From Pseudomonas taiwanensis (lineage in GTDB: Bacteria > Pseudomonadota > Gammaproteobacteria > Pseudomonadales > Pseudomonadaceae), in contig NZ_QJRF01000074.1 of NCBI RefSeq assembly GCF_013393345.1, positions 62,001 to 126,000 on the forward strand: 64,000 bases of DNA. The letters are read 5' to 3'. This document shows positions 55,282 through 63,871 of the stretch, in pieces. The notes under the pieces were generated by a model. That model had not been told where the DNA came from. It made no database searches and worked only from the letters and a program-made list of their open reading frames with translations. A program made the translations under genes and the position numbers. Position 1 is the first letter of the stretch. Each line of letters starts with the position of its first letter.

Positions 55282-55980
55282 ATGTCCGCCTGTCAGACGC
55301 CGATCATTGTCGCCCTCGACTTTCCTACCCGCGAAGCCGCGCTTCGGCTGGCCGACCAGCTGGATCCCAAGCTGTGCCGGGTCAAGGTGGGCAAGGAGCT
55401 GTTCACCAGCTGCGCTGCGGAAATCGTCTCGACCCTGCGTGACCGGGGCTTCGAGGTTTTCCTCGACCTGAAATTCCACGACATCCCCAACACCACGGCG
55501 ATGGCGGTGAAGGCTGCTGCCGAGATGGGTGTGTGGATGGTCAACGTGCACTGCTCGGGTGGCCTGCGCATGATGGCCGCCTGCCGCGAGACCCTGGACA
55601 AGTTCAACGGCCCGAAGCCGCTGCTGATCGGCGTGACCGTGCTGACCAGCATGGAGCGCGAAGACCTGGCCGGCATCGGCCTCGATATCGAGCCCAAGGA
55701 ACAGGTGCTGCGCTTGGCAGGCCTGGCCGACAAGGCCGGCATGGATGGCCTGGTGTGCTCGGCCCAGGAAGCCACCGACCTCAAGTCCGCCTATCCGCGC
55801 CTGCAACTGGTGACGCCGGGTATCCGCCCGGCCGGTAGCGCCCAGGATGACCAGCGCCGCATCCTCACCCCGCGCCAGGCCCTGGATGCCGGCTCCGACT
55901 ACCTGGTGATCGGCCGTCCGATCAGCCAGGCTGCCGACCCGGCCAAGGCGCTGGCGGCAGTCGTCGCCGAACTGGCCTGA
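55282..55980 (+). CDS. pyrF: Orotidine 5'-phosphate decarboxylase
   Basis: A 232-residue enzyme that makes UMP. The catalytic DxKxxD motif is in [11 protein letters not shown] (about 58-68), the N-terminus has [14 protein letters not shown], and the C-terminal phosphate-binding region shows TPGIRPAG and YLVIGRPI. Start at ATG 55282. The repeat at 55072-55211 lies upstream, close to where its promoter should be. Confidence 0.97.
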   Translation: MSACQTPIIVALDFPTREAALRLADQLDPKLCRVKVGKELFTSCAAEIVSTLRDRGFEVFLDLKFHDIPNTTAMAVKAAAEMGVWMVNVHCSGGLRMMAACRETLDKFNGPKPLLIGVTVLTSMEREDLAGIGLDIEPKEQVLRLAGLADKAGMDGLVCSAQEATDLKSAYPRLQLVTPGIRPAGSAQDDQRRILTPRQALDAGSDYLVIGRPISQAADPAKALAAVVAELA

Positions 55981-55985
55981 TGCCG

Positions 55986-56013
55986 AAGGTGCGCTGCACA
56001 CGCAGCGCACCTT
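55986..56013. terminator. Hairpin between pyrF and the convergent MDR gene
   Basis: AAGGTGCGCTGC and GCAGCGCACCTT form a perfect 12-bp stem with an ACAC loop. Only a short T-stretch follows, so it is a probable rather than certain terminator for both genes. Confidence 0.7.
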
Positions 56014-56022
56014 TCATGCAAT

Positions 56023-57027
56023 TCAGCGCACTTTCAACACCAGCTTTCCGAAGTTCTCTCCGCTGAACAGCCTGCCCAGGGTCTCCGGGAAGGTCTCCAG
56101 TCCGCTCACCACGTCTTCCTTGCTCTTCAGCTCGCCGCTGGCCAGCCAGCCGGCAATGTCCTTCACCGCTTCGCCGAAGCGCGGCGCGTAATCGAACACC
56201 ACCATCCCTTCCATGCGTGCGCGGTTGACCAGCAGCGCCAGGTAGTTGGCCGGGCCCTTCACCGCTTCCTTGTTGTTGTACTGGCTGATCGCGCCGCAGA
56301 TGACGATGCGCGCCTTGCGGTTGATGCGGGTGAGCACGGCATCGAGGATGTCGCCGCCGACGTTGTCGAAGTAGACGTCCACGCCCTTGGGGCATTCGCG
56401 CTTGAGGGCAGCGTGGAGGTCCTCGGCCTTGTAGTCGATGGCGCCGTCGAAGCCCAGTTCCTCCACCAGGTAGCGGCACTTGTCGGCACCGCCGGCGATG
56501 CCTACTACGCGGCAACCCTTGATCCGCGCGATCTGTCCGGCAACGCTGCCCACCGCGCCGGCGGCCCCCGAGATGACAACTGTTTCCCCGGCCTTTGGCT
56601 GGCCGACGTCAATCAGGGCGAAGTAGGCGGTCATGCCGGTCATGCCCAGGGCGGAAAGGTAGAGGGGCAGGGGAGCCTGGTTTGGGTCCACCTTGTGGAA
56701 GTCGCGTGGCTCGCCCAGGAAGTAGTCCTGCACGCCCACCACGCCGCTGACGTGATCGCCCACCTTGAAGTCCGGATGTCCGGAGGCCACCACCTTGCCG
56801 ACGCCCAAGGCGCGCATCACCTCGCCTATCGCCACGGGTGCGATGTAGGAGCGGGCGTCATTCATCCAGCCGCGCATGGCTGGGTCCAGGGATAGATAAA
56901 GGTTCTCCACCAGTACCTGACCAGCAGCGGGTTCGCCAGCCGCGGTTTCCACATAAGAGAAGGTCTCGCGAGTGGCCGGACCGACCGGGCGCTGGGCGAG
57001 GAGAAACTGACGGTTGAGCGGGGACAT
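56023..57027 (-). CDS. NADP-dependent oxidoreductase of the MDR family (CurA-like)
   Basis: A 334-residue medium-chain dehydrogenase/reductase without the zinc-binding cysteines, of the leukotriene B4 12-hydroxydehydrogenase/CurA group. Motifs: LYLSLDPAMRGWM near residue 45, and the nucleotide-binding SGAAGAVGSVAGQIA (about 155-169). It probably reduces alpha,beta double bonds of ketones or aldehydes with NADPH. I start it at ATG 57027 with GGAG upstream; the longer frame is not family-like. Confidence 0.88.
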   Translation of the reverse strand: MSPLNRQFLLAQRPVGPATRETFSYVETAAGEPAAGQVLVENLYLSLDPAMRGWMNDARSYIAPVAIGEVMRALGVGKVVASGHPDFKVGDHVSGVVGVQDYFLGEPRDFHKVDPNQAPLPLYLSALGMTGMTAYFALIDVGQPKAGETVVISGAAGAVGSVAGQIARIKGCRVVGIAGGADKCRYLVEELGFDGAIDYKAEDLHAALKRECPKGVDVYFDNVGGDILDAVLTRINRKARIVICGAISQYNNKEAVKGPANYLALLVNRARMEGMVVFDYAPRFGEAVKDIAGWLASGELKSKEDVVSGLETFPETLGRLFSGENFGKLVLKVR

Positions 57028-57253
57028 GGCAGGAACTCCGGAAGAGGAAAGCCTTGGTGATAGTTCTTCGCCACAGCCAGGGCAAGTCCGTTGACCGGGC
57101 GGAATGTGCAGGCATGAATAATCGTGATCCTGCATGCCGTCGTTCATCATCAATCTGGATGGTGTGCTCACCAGAGCCCTGATGATGCTGACGCCCGGTG
57201 CCCGTCACTGACTAGACTTCGCCGCAGTTTCCATTCCCGTCGAGGATTCACAG

Positions 57254-58015
57254 ATGAGCATGAAGTTCTCCGGCCAGGTTGCCCTGGTGACCGGCGCCGC
57301 CAACGGTATCGGCCGCGCCACTGCCCTGGCGTTTGCCGCCGAAGGGCTGAAGGTAGTGGTTTCCGACGTGGACGCTGCGGGTGGCGAAGGCACCGTGGGG
57401 CTGATTCGCGCCGCCGGTGGCGATGCACGCTTCATTCGCTGCGACGTGACCCGCGATGCGGAAGTCCAGGCACTGATGGAAGGTGTCGTGGCTGCTTACG
57501 GCCGCCTTGATTACGCCTTCAACAACGCTGGTATCGAGATCGAGAAGGGCAAGCTTGCCGAGGGCAGCGAGGCCGAGTTCGACGCCATCATGGGCGTCAA
57601 CGTGAAGGGCGTGTGGCTCTGCATGAAGTACCAGATCCCGCTGTTGTTGGCCCAGGGCGGCGGTGCCATCGTCAACACCGCCTCGGTAGCGGGGCTGGGT
57701 GCCGCACCGAAGATGAGCATCTACGCCGCTTCCAAGCACGCGGTGATCGGCCTGACCAAGTCGGCTGCCGTCGAGTATGCGAAGAAGAAGGTACGGGTGA
57801 ATGCCGTATGCCCGGCGGTGATCGACACCGATATGTTCCGCCGCGCCTACGAGGCCGACCCGAAGAAGGCCGAGTTCGTCGCCACCATGCACCCGGTGGG
57901 ACGCATTGGCAAAGTGGAGGAAATCGCTGCGGCGGTGCTCTACCTCTGCTGCGACGCGGCAGGCTTCACTACCGGCCATGCGCTGGCGGTGGATGGTGGC
58001 GCCACGGCGATCTGA
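57254..58015 (+). CDS. Short-chain dehydrogenase/reductase
   Basis: A 253-residue classical SDR. The nucleotide-binding motif is TGAANGIG at about 14-21, the NNAG segment FNNAGIEI, the catalytic Ser in NTASVAGL and Tyr/Lys in YAASKHA. An Asp after strand 2 (SDVDAAG) suggests NAD preference. The substrate is unknown. Start at ATG 57254 with GAGGA upstream. It is divergent from the MDR gene by 226 bp in which I see no further gene. Confidence 0.88.
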   Translation: MSMKFSGQVALVTGAANGIGRATALAFAAEGLKVVVSDVDAAGGEGTVGLIRAAGGDARFIRCDVTRDAEVQALMEGVVAAYGRLDYAFNNAGIEIEKGKLAEGSEAEFDAIMGVNVKGVWLCMKYQIPLLLAQGGGAIVNTASVAGLGAAPKMSIYAASKHAVIGLTKSAAVEYAKKKVRVNAVCPAVIDTDMFRRAYEADPKKAEFVATMHPVGRIGKVEEIAAAVLYLCCDAAGFTTGHALAVDGGATAI

Positions 58016-58021
58016 AGAACT

Positions 58022-58077
58022 GTAGGAGCGAGCTTGCTCGCGAACGGTTCCGACTTCGCGAGCAAGCTCGCTCCTAC
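58022..58077. repeat. Perfect REP pair after the SDR gene
   Basis: Two inverted REP units with perfect 23-bp arms (starting GTAGGAGCGAGCTTGC) and a 10-nt centre, 7 nt after the SDR stop. It has the same sequence type as the REP at 38379-38440. Confidence 0.93.
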
Positions 58078-58091
58078 AAAGTTGCGAATTC

Positions 58092-58115
58092 AAGGCGCCT
58101 TGCGGCGCCTTTTTC
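58092..58115. terminator. Terminator between the SDR and benE-type genes
   Basis: AAGGCGCC and GGCGCCTTTTT form a short perfect stem followed by T residues. It is T-rich on the plus strand and overlaps the end of the minus-strand gene by two bases. Confidence 0.8.
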
Positions 58116-59328
58116 ATTTGTTCTTGCCACTGTCGACGTTGAGGATCAGTAAGGTCAGGACGCCGGCGATCAGCCCCCAGAAGGCCGAGCCGATCGACAG
58201 CAGCGTCATGCCCGAGGCGGTGACCATGAAGGTGATCAGCGCCGCCTCGCGTTCCTTGGCCTCCTGCATCGCTGCGGTCAGGCCATTGCTGATGGAGCCG
58301 AACAGCGCCAGGGCGGCGATGGACAGCACCAGCTCCTTGGGAAATGCGGCGAACAGCGCCGCCAGGGTTGCGCCGAAGGTCCCCGCAATGCCATAGAAAA
58401 TCCCGCACCAGACCGCGGCCGTGTAGCGCTTGTTGCGGTCTTCATGGGCGTGGGGGCCTGTACAGATAGCCGCGCTGATGGCCGCCAGGTTGATGCCGTG
58501 GGAGCCGAATGGCGCCAACAGCAACGACGCGATGCCGGTGACCGAGATCAGCGGCGAAGCCGGCACTTGGTAACCATCGGCGCGCAGCACAGCGATGCCG
58601 GGGATGTTCTGCGATGCCATGGCCACCACGAACAACGGAATGCCGATGCTGATCACCGCCGTGACGGAGAAGTCCGGCGTCGTCCACACCGGTTCGGCCA
58701 GGGCGAACTCGAAGCCGCTGAAATCCAGTAGGCCGAGAGCGGCCGCCATCACGCAGCCCACCACCAGGGCCACCAGCACCGCGTAGCGCGGTTGCAGGCG
58801 CTTGAACACCAGGTAGCTGAAGAACATTGCCAGCACCAGGGCGGTGCGGTGCTGGGCAGCGATGAAGATCTCGCTGCCGATCTTGAACAGGATGCCGGCC
58901 AATAACGCGGCCGCCAGTGACCCCGGCAGGCGGCGCATCAACCGCTCGAAACCACCGGTCAATCCCACCAGGGCGAGCAGGGCGGCGCAGACGATGAAGG
59001 CGCCGATTGCCTCGCCGTAGCTCACGCCCGGCAGGCTGGTGATCAGCAGGGCAGCGCCGGGCGTGGACCAGGCAACGACGATGGGCGTGCGGTAGCGCAG
59101 CGAGAGTCCGATGGTCGTCAGCGCCATGCCGATGGACAGCGCCCAGATCCAGGAGGAGATCTGCGCGCTGCTGAGCCCCGCAGCCTGTCCCGCCTGGAAC
59201 ATCAACACCAGGGAGCTGGTGTAGCCGGTGAGCATGGCGATGAAACCCGCCACGATGGCCGATGGCGAGGAGTCGGCCAGGGGACGAAGGCGCGTCGGGT
59301 TGGCCGGGGTTTCCGAAGTTGAGGTCAT
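58114..59328 (-). CDS. BenE-family transporter (benzoate/proton symporter type)
   Basis: A 404-residue membrane protein with about twelve hydrophobic helices, of the BenE family. The segment SQNIPGIAVLRADGYQVP (about 230-250) and FGSHGINLAAISAAICTGP are characteristic. The start ATG overlaps the LysE-type stop by one base, so the two are translationally coupled. No benzoate genes are nearby, so the true substrate may be different. Confidence 0.88.
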   Translation of the reverse strand: MTSTSETPANPTRLRPLADSSPSAIVAGFIAMLTGYTSSLVLMFQAGQAAGLSSAQISSWIWALSIGMALTTIGLSLRYRTPIVVAWSTPGAALLITSLPGVSYGEAIGAFIVCAALLALVGLTGGFERLMRRLPGSLAAALLAGILFKIGSEIFIAAQHRTALVLAMFFSYLVFKRLQPRYAVLVALVVGCVMAAALGLLDFSGFEFALAEPVWTTPDFSVTAVISIGIPLFVVAMASQNIPGIAVLRADGYQVPASPLISVTGIASLLLAPFGSHGINLAAISAAICTGPHAHEDRNKRYTAAVWCGIFYGIAGTFGATLAALFAAFPKELVLSIAALALFGSISNGLTAAMQEAKEREAALITFMVTASGMTLLSIGSAFWGLIAGVLTLLILNVDSGKNK

Positions 59329-59945
59329 CAGATCTTTCCGTGGACGTCGACCAGGATGGGATAGAGCGAAGCCACCAGCAGCAGGGCCATGCCGATGTTG
59401 AACAGGCGCAGTATGCGCGGTTCGGACAACCAGCGGCGCAGCAGGCTGCCGGCGATTGTCCAGAGTCCGACGCTGGGGCAGTTGACCAGGGCGAACAGGG
59501 CGGCGATCAGAACCACGTTGACCACGAAGTTGTCCTGCGGGGTATAGGTGGTGATGGCGCCGATAGCCATGACCCAGGCCTTGGGGTTGACCCACTGGAA
59601 GGCTGCCGCCTGGAGGAAGGTAAAGGGCTTCGGCCGCTTCTCGGCGTTGCCGGCATCCGGTGCGCCGGAGCCGGCGATCTTCCAGGCCAGGTAGAGCAGG
59701 TAGGCCGCGCCGATGTAGCGCAGCGCGGTGTAGAGCAGGGGGACCTGCTGGAATACCTGGGACAATCCCAGGCCGACGCACATCACCAGCACCATGAAGC
59801 CGAGGCTGATGCCGAGCATATGCGGCAGGCTGCGGCGTACCCCGAAGTTCACCCCGGAAGCGAGCAGCATCATGTTGTTGGGGCCGGGCGTCACGGAAGT
59901 GACGAAGGCGAAGAGGATGAAGGCGAAGATCAGTTCCAGGCTCAT
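59328..59945 (-). CDS. LysE/RhtB-family amino acid exporter
   Basis: A 205-residue protein with about five or six membrane helices. It has the family N-terminal motif VTSVTPGPNNMML (about residues 14-26) and WVNPKAWVMAIGA. These proteins export amino acids or their analogues. Start at ATG 59945. It lies immediately upstream of the BenE-type gene, the two sharing one base. Confidence 0.9.
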   Translation of the reverse strand: MSLELIFAFILFAFVTSVTPGPNNMMLLASGVNFGVRRSLPHMLGISLGFMVLVMCVGLGLSQVFQQVPLLYTALRYIGAAYLLYLAWKIAGSGAPDAGNAEKRPKPFTFLQAAAFQWVNPKAWVMAIGAITTYTPQDNFVVNVVLIAALFALVNCPSVGLWTIAGSLLRRWLSEPRILRLFNIGMALLLVASLYPILVDVHGKI

Positions 59946-60094
59946 GGGCGGTCACCTTGTCGTTGTGCCAGCAGACTACGACTAGGCGTGCCGCAACGTC
60001 CCGATACAGCAACGCACGGGTTGAGCAATACAGTCGGTTGGCACCCTGGGTATCTGCGGCTACTGTGATGCTTTTGCCGCCTGGAGTGATGCAC

Positions 60095-60724
60095 ATGGAC
60101 GAGAACCCCTACGCCGCCCCTCGTGTGGATCTGGTGGAGGACGCGGGGCCCCGCCAGATGAACGGCTGGACGCCGGGGCATTTGAGACTGATGGGCTGGC
60201 TGAGCCTGGCCTGTGCACTGGGTACCCTCATCCTCACGGGTATTGCCGTGGCCGCCGGCGCCACCGAAGACCCGCTGATGACCCGTCTCTCCGACTGGAT
60301 CGGCGCGGCGCTGACACTGCTGGGCTGCTACCTGCTGATCCGCCTGAAGCTGTTCGCCGAGGCACGCTTTTCTGCCGAGGGGCTGGCGCCGCCGGTCTGG
60401 GCGGTGATCATCGGGAGCCTGGCGATCGAACTGCTGGATGTCCTGATGGGCGATGCCAGCACTGAACCGGGCTGGCCCATGCTGTTCTACTTCGGTGCGA
60501 TTGCCGTGCTCGGCGCCTTGACCGCCTGGCTCGGGGTGCGCCTGCTCAAGGTGCAGAACGCCTATCCGGCTTTCAGGGTGATGGGCTGGCTGGACCTGGT
60601 GGGCGGCATCATGATGGCCACCATCGTATTGATGCTGTTGGGGCTGCTGCCGCTGATCGCCGGCAACCTGGCGATGATGCTGGTGTTTTTCCGCGGCGCG
60701 CGAGAACTGGAGCCGTCCAGCTAA
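60095..60724 (+). CDS. Membrane protein with NPYAAP motif, unknown function
   Basis: A 209-residue protein with a cytoplasmic N-terminus carrying the DENPYAAP motif common to many unrelated bacterial membrane proteins, and about five to six hydrophobic helices. No functional family is clear to me. I start it at ATG 60095 because GGAG lies 8 nt before it; an ATG 6 nt earlier is too close to it. Its end overlaps the end of the MarR gene by 4 nt. Confidence 0.7.
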   Translation: MDENPYAAPRVDLVEDAGPRQMNGWTPGHLRLMGWLSLACALGTLILTGIAVAAGATEDPLMTRLSDWIGAALTLLGCYLLIRLKLFAEARFSAEGLAPPVWAVIIGSLAIELLDVLMGDASTEPGWPMLFYFGAIAVLGALTAWLGVRLLKVQNAYPAFRVMGWLDLVGGIMMATIVLMLLGLLPLIAGNLAMMLVFFRGARELEPSS

Positions 60725-61176
60725 CCCTCGGCGGATTCCGTCTGCCGCGCGGTGCAGAGCGCCTGGTTGACCTCCAGCCAGCCGCGTACCGCTTCTTCCC
60801 CAGCCTCGCCAAAGGCGCGTTGCAGCAGTCGCGCCTGTTCCCGGCGCAAGGCCTGTTCCAGTCTGGCGCCTTCGGCGGTGAACCCCAGTAGGCGCTTACG
60901 TTTGTCGTCGTCGGCAGCGACGCTTTCCACCAGTTTCATCTCGATCAGCTGTCGCAGCGGCGTGTTCAGTGCCTGCTTGGTCACGCCCAGGTAGCCCAGC
61001 AATTCCTTGACGCTCAGCCCGGGGTACTTGGCGATGAAGAACAGGATGCGGTGGTGCACCCGCGACAGGCCTCGGCGGGCGAGGATTTCGTCCGGCTTGC
61101 TGGTGAAGGCCTGGTAGCCGAAGAAGAAGGCTTCCATGGCGGCTTGCTGAATGCTGGGATTTTTCAGGTCAAGCAT
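60721..61176 (-). CDS. MarR-family regulator
   Basis: A 151-residue winged-helix regulator. The recognition region has VKELLGYLGVTKQALNTPLRQL, followed by the wing DDKRKRLLGFT. It is divergent from the PLP aminotransferase gene with 82 bp between, so it is likely to control that gene and itself. The possible operator is at 61211-61223. Confidence 0.88.
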   Translation of the reverse strand: MLDLKNPSIQQAAMEAFFFGYQAFTSKPDEILARRGLSRVHHRILFFIAKYPGLSVKELLGYLGVTKQALNTPLRQLIEMKLVESVAADDDKRKRLLGFTAEGARLEQALRREQARLLQRAFGEAGEEAVRGWLEVNQALCTARQTESAEG

Positions 61177-61210
61177 ATTGACGTATCTGTCGTGGTCGTC
61201 GTAGTTTCGG

Positions 61211-61223
61211 TCAAGCAGTTTGA
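61211..61223. promoter_or_regulatory. Possible MarR operator
   Basis: TCAA-N5-TTGA inverted repeat in the divergent spacer, together with a TTGAC sequence next to the MarR start. A weak prediction from symmetry and position only. Confidence 0.4.
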
Positions 61224-61258
61224 CTTAATTTCCTCGCTTCCGCACCCGGTGACAATCC

Positions 61259-62425
61259 ATGGCCTTCTCCGAACGCATCGCCCGCCTGAAAAGCTCCCTG
61301 ATCCGCGAAATCCTTGCCGCCGCCCAGCGTCCGGAAGTGATGTCGTTCGCTGGAGGCCTGCCAGCCGAGCCGATGCTGCCGAAAGTGGACTGGGACGAGA
61401 TGCCGGCCAGCATGGGCCAGTACGGCATGAGCGAGGGCGAGCCGGCGCTGCGCGAAGCCATCGCCGCCGAAGCGCGTGCCCTGGGCGTGCACTGCGAGGC
61501 GAGCCAGGTATTGATCGTCAGTGGCTCGCAGCAGACCCTGGACCTGGCGTCCAAGCTGTTCATCGATCCGGGCACCGAAGTGCTGCTGGAAGCCCCGACC
61601 TACCTGGCGGCCCTCCAGGCATTCCAGCTGTTCGGCGCTGATTGCATCGCCGTTCCCCAGGAAGCTGATGGCCCCGAAATCGCGGCCCTGCGCCAGCGTC
61701 TGGAACAGCACAAGCCTTCCTTCGCCTATCTGATTCCGACCTTCCAGAATCCGTCCGGTACCCGCTACAGCGAGGCCAAGCGTGATGCGGTCGCTGCACT
61801 GCTGGACGAGTTCGGCGTCACCCTGATCGAAGACGAGCCCTACCGTGAGCTGGTGTTCGACGAAGGCAGCGCCACGCCCATCGTCAGCCGCCTGAAGAAG
61901 GCCAGCTGGATCTACACCGGTACCGTTTCCAAGACCTTGCTGCCGGGTCTGCGTGTGGGCTTCCTGATTGCCACCCCGGATCTCTTCCCGCACCTGCTGC
62001 GCCTGAAGCAGTCCGCCGACCTGCACACCAACCGCATCGGCCAGTGGCAGGCGTTGCAATGGTTCGGCACCGAACAGTACCGCCAGCACCTGGCCGAGCT
62101 GCGTGATTTCTATCGCGTGCGTCGCGATTCCATGCAAGCCGCACTGGAGGAACATTTCGGTGAGCTGGCCACCTGGGAAATTCCCCAGGGCGGGCTGTTC
62201 TTCTGGCTGACCCTGAAACAGCCGCTGGACACTCGCACGCTGCTCAAGCCGGCGCTGGAACAGAATGTCGCCTTCATGCCGGGCGAACCGTTCTTCATCG
62301 ACCCGGACAAGCACCCGGGTCACCTGCGCCTGAACTTCAGCCATGTGGCGCCTGAGCGCCTGGGCGAAGGTCTGAAACGACTCGCAGGCGTCATCCGCCA
62401 GGCCCAGGCTGCGGAAGCTGCCTGA
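61259..62425 (+). CDS. PLP-dependent aminotransferase (class I/II)
   Basis: A 388-residue fold-type-I aminotransferase of the 2-aminoadipate/valine-type group. The PLP lysine is in GTVSKTLLPGLRVG (about 220-233), with PTFQNPSGTRYS and the C-terminal Arg in HLRLNFSH. It lacks the DNA-binding domain seen in the MocR protein. Start at ATG 61259. It is followed after 18 nt by the GST gene. Confidence 0.87.
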   Translation: MAFSERIARLKSSLIREILAAAQRPEVMSFAGGLPAEPMLPKVDWDEMPASMGQYGMSEGEPALREAIAAEARALGVHCEASQVLIVSGSQQTLDLASKLFIDPGTEVLLEAPTYLAALQAFQLFGADCIAVPQEADGPEIAALRQRLEQHKPSFAYLIPTFQNPSGTRYSEAKRDAVAALLDEFGVTLIEDEPYRELVFDEGSATPIVSRLKKASWIYTGTVSKTLLPGLRVGFLIATPDLFPHLLRLKQSADLHTNRIGQWQALQWFGTEQYRQHLAELRDFYRVRRDSMQAALEEHFGELATWEIPQGGLFFWLTLKQPLDTRTLLKPALEQNVAFMPGEPFFIDPDKHPGHLRLNFSHVAPERLGEGLKRLAGVIRQAQAAEAA

Positions 62426-62443
62426 CCACAGAGGGGTAGAGCG

Positions 62444-63046
62444 ATGTACAAGGTTTACGGCGACTACAAATCCGGCAACTGCTACAAGGTCAAGCTGATC
62501 CTCAATCTGCTCGGCCTGCCGTACCAGTGGGTGCCGGTGGACATCCTCAAGGGCGAGACCGAGCGCCCTGAATTTCTCGAGAAGAACCCCAATGGCAAGA
62601 TCCCGGTCCTGGAGCTGGAAGACGGCACCACGCTCTGGGAATCCAACGCCATCCTGAACTTCCTCGCCGAAGGCAGCGACCTGTTGCCCGCGGAGCCGCG
62701 CCTGCGCACCCAGGTGCTGCAATGGCAGTTCTTCGAGCAGTACAGCCACGAGCCCTATGTCGCGGTGGCGCGCTTCATCCAGCTCTACAAGGGCATGCCG
62801 GAAGATCGTCTGGAGGAGTACAAGGTCTGCCAGGTGCGCGGGAACAAGGCGCTGAAGGTGATGGAGAAGCAGCTGCAGCGCACGCCGTACCTGGTGGGGG
62901 ATCGCTACTCCATCGCTGATATCGCCCTCTATGCCTACACCCATGTGGCCCATGAAGGCGGATTCGACCTGTCCGGCTACCCGGCGATCCTCGCCTGGCT
63001 GGACCGCGTGGCCAGCCATCCCCGGCATGTGGGGATGTTCGACTGA
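62444..63046 (+). CDS. Glutathione S-transferase family protein
   Basis: A 200-residue GST. The N-terminal thioredoxin-like domain (1-80) has SGNCYKVKLILNLLGLPYQW and NPNGKIPVLELEDG with the conserved cis-Pro, and ESNAILNFLAEG. The C-terminal helical domain follows, with YSIADIALYAY. The substrate is unknown. Start at ATG 62444. A terminator follows. Confidence 0.88.
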   Translation: MYKVYGDYKSGNCYKVKLILNLLGLPYQWVPVDILKGETERPEFLEKNPNGKIPVLELEDGTTLWESNAILNFLAEGSDLLPAEPRLRTQVLQWQFFEQYSHEPYVAVARFIQLYKGMPEDRLEEYKVCQVRGNKALKVMEKQLQRTPYLVGDRYSIADIALYAYTHVAHEGGFDLSGYPAILAWLDRVASHPRHVGMFD

Positions 63047-63061
63047 AGTTATCTGATCTAT

Positions 63062-63089
63062 GAAGAAGCCGGCGCAAGCCGGCTTCTTC
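63062..63089 (+). terminator. Terminator after the GST gene
   Basis: GAAGAAGCCGGC and GCCGGCTTCTTC form a 12-bp perfect stem with a GCAA loop, followed by a T-rich stretch. Confidence 0.87.
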
Positions 63090-63212
63090 GTTTCTGGCGA
63101 ACAGTGGGCGCGTGGCGGATATCCGTTGCTCCGGGCTGTGCGGTGACCCCTATCAGCGAACCCGCGCGGTGACTCGAAAGCCTGTTCACGTCTGCAGGTT
63201 GTTCTCATCTTA

Positions 63213-63226
63213 TTGATTGGAATCAA
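63213..63226. promoter_or_regulatory. Anr/FNR box upstream of bacteriohemerythrin
   Basis: A perfect TTGAT-N4-ATCAA. Its centre (63219.5) is about 41.5 bp upstream of a start near 63261, set by a possible TAGCCT -10 (63249-63254). This is the classical position for activation by Anr under low oxygen. Confidence 0.88.
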
Positions 63227-63307
63227 GATTTTTCCCACTGCCAGCCACTAGCCTACCGGCCGTTTCGATCTTTCAGACAACGCCGGGCGGCACGGTGAGG
63301 AGAACAA

Positions 63308-63769
63308 GTGGTGTATCTCGAGTGGGAAAGTGATCTGGACACCGGCATCGAAGTCATCGATGGCCAGCACAAGCGCATCGTCGAGATGATCAATGGATTG
63401 CATGCCGCCCAATTGCAGATGGACAAGGCAGCTGTGGCACGGGTGATCGAGGAAGTGGTCGACTACACGCTGTCGCACTTCGCCTTCGAGGAAACCCTGC
63501 TGGAAGATGCCGGCTACCAGTTCAGCCGGGCGCACAAGAAGGTCCACGAACTGTTCATCCGGCGGGTCAACGTGTTCCGCACGCGTCATCAGGCCGGTGA
63601 TGACGTGGCCGACGAGCTCAAGGATCTGCTTGGTCGCTGGCTGTTCAATCACATCCGTAATGACGACGCCAACTACGTCGAAGCGGTCAAGGCCAACATG
63701 CAGCAGTTGACGCGGGACGACAGCAACGGCGGCTGGCTTTCGCGCTCGATGAGGCGATTCTTCGGTTGA
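63308..63769 (+). CDS. Bacteriohemerythrin
   Basis: A 153-residue oxygen-binding di-iron protein. All seven ligands are visible: His21, His57, Glu61, His76, His80, His115 and Asp120, in HKRI, HFAFE, HKKVH and HIRNDD. It would bind oxygen, likely for microaerobic respiration, as shown for Mhr of P. aeruginosa. The start is GTG 63308 with GAGGAG upstream. The Anr box upstream supports low-oxygen control. Confidence 0.94.
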   Translation: MVYLEWESDLDTGIEVIDGQHKRIVEMINGLHAAQLQMDKAAVARVIEEVVDYTLSHFAFEETLLEDAGYQFSRAHKKVHELFIRRVNVFRTRHQAGDDVADELKDLLGRWLFNHIRNDDANYVEAVKANMQQLTRDDSNGGWLSRSMRRFFG

Positions 63770-63871
63770 GGGCAGGCCGCAGCCTGGTTTCTGCATTCAT
63801 GGCGGACCTTCCAGCCTTGTACTAAGTTGGACGCTCCAGCCTGCCAACAGGCGTTTCCGGGAGTGTCGACC

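Noticed and set aside
55080-55283. Small minus-strand protein of 67 residues before pyrF
   Set aside because: It is the translation of the nested palindromic element, so it would be repeated wherever the element occurs; no ribosome-binding site seen.
59328-60096. Fusion of BenE and LysE frames into one 660-codon protein
   Set aside because: The long frame runs out of phase through the LysE-type gene; the LysE frame is clearly coding and BenE starts at 59328.
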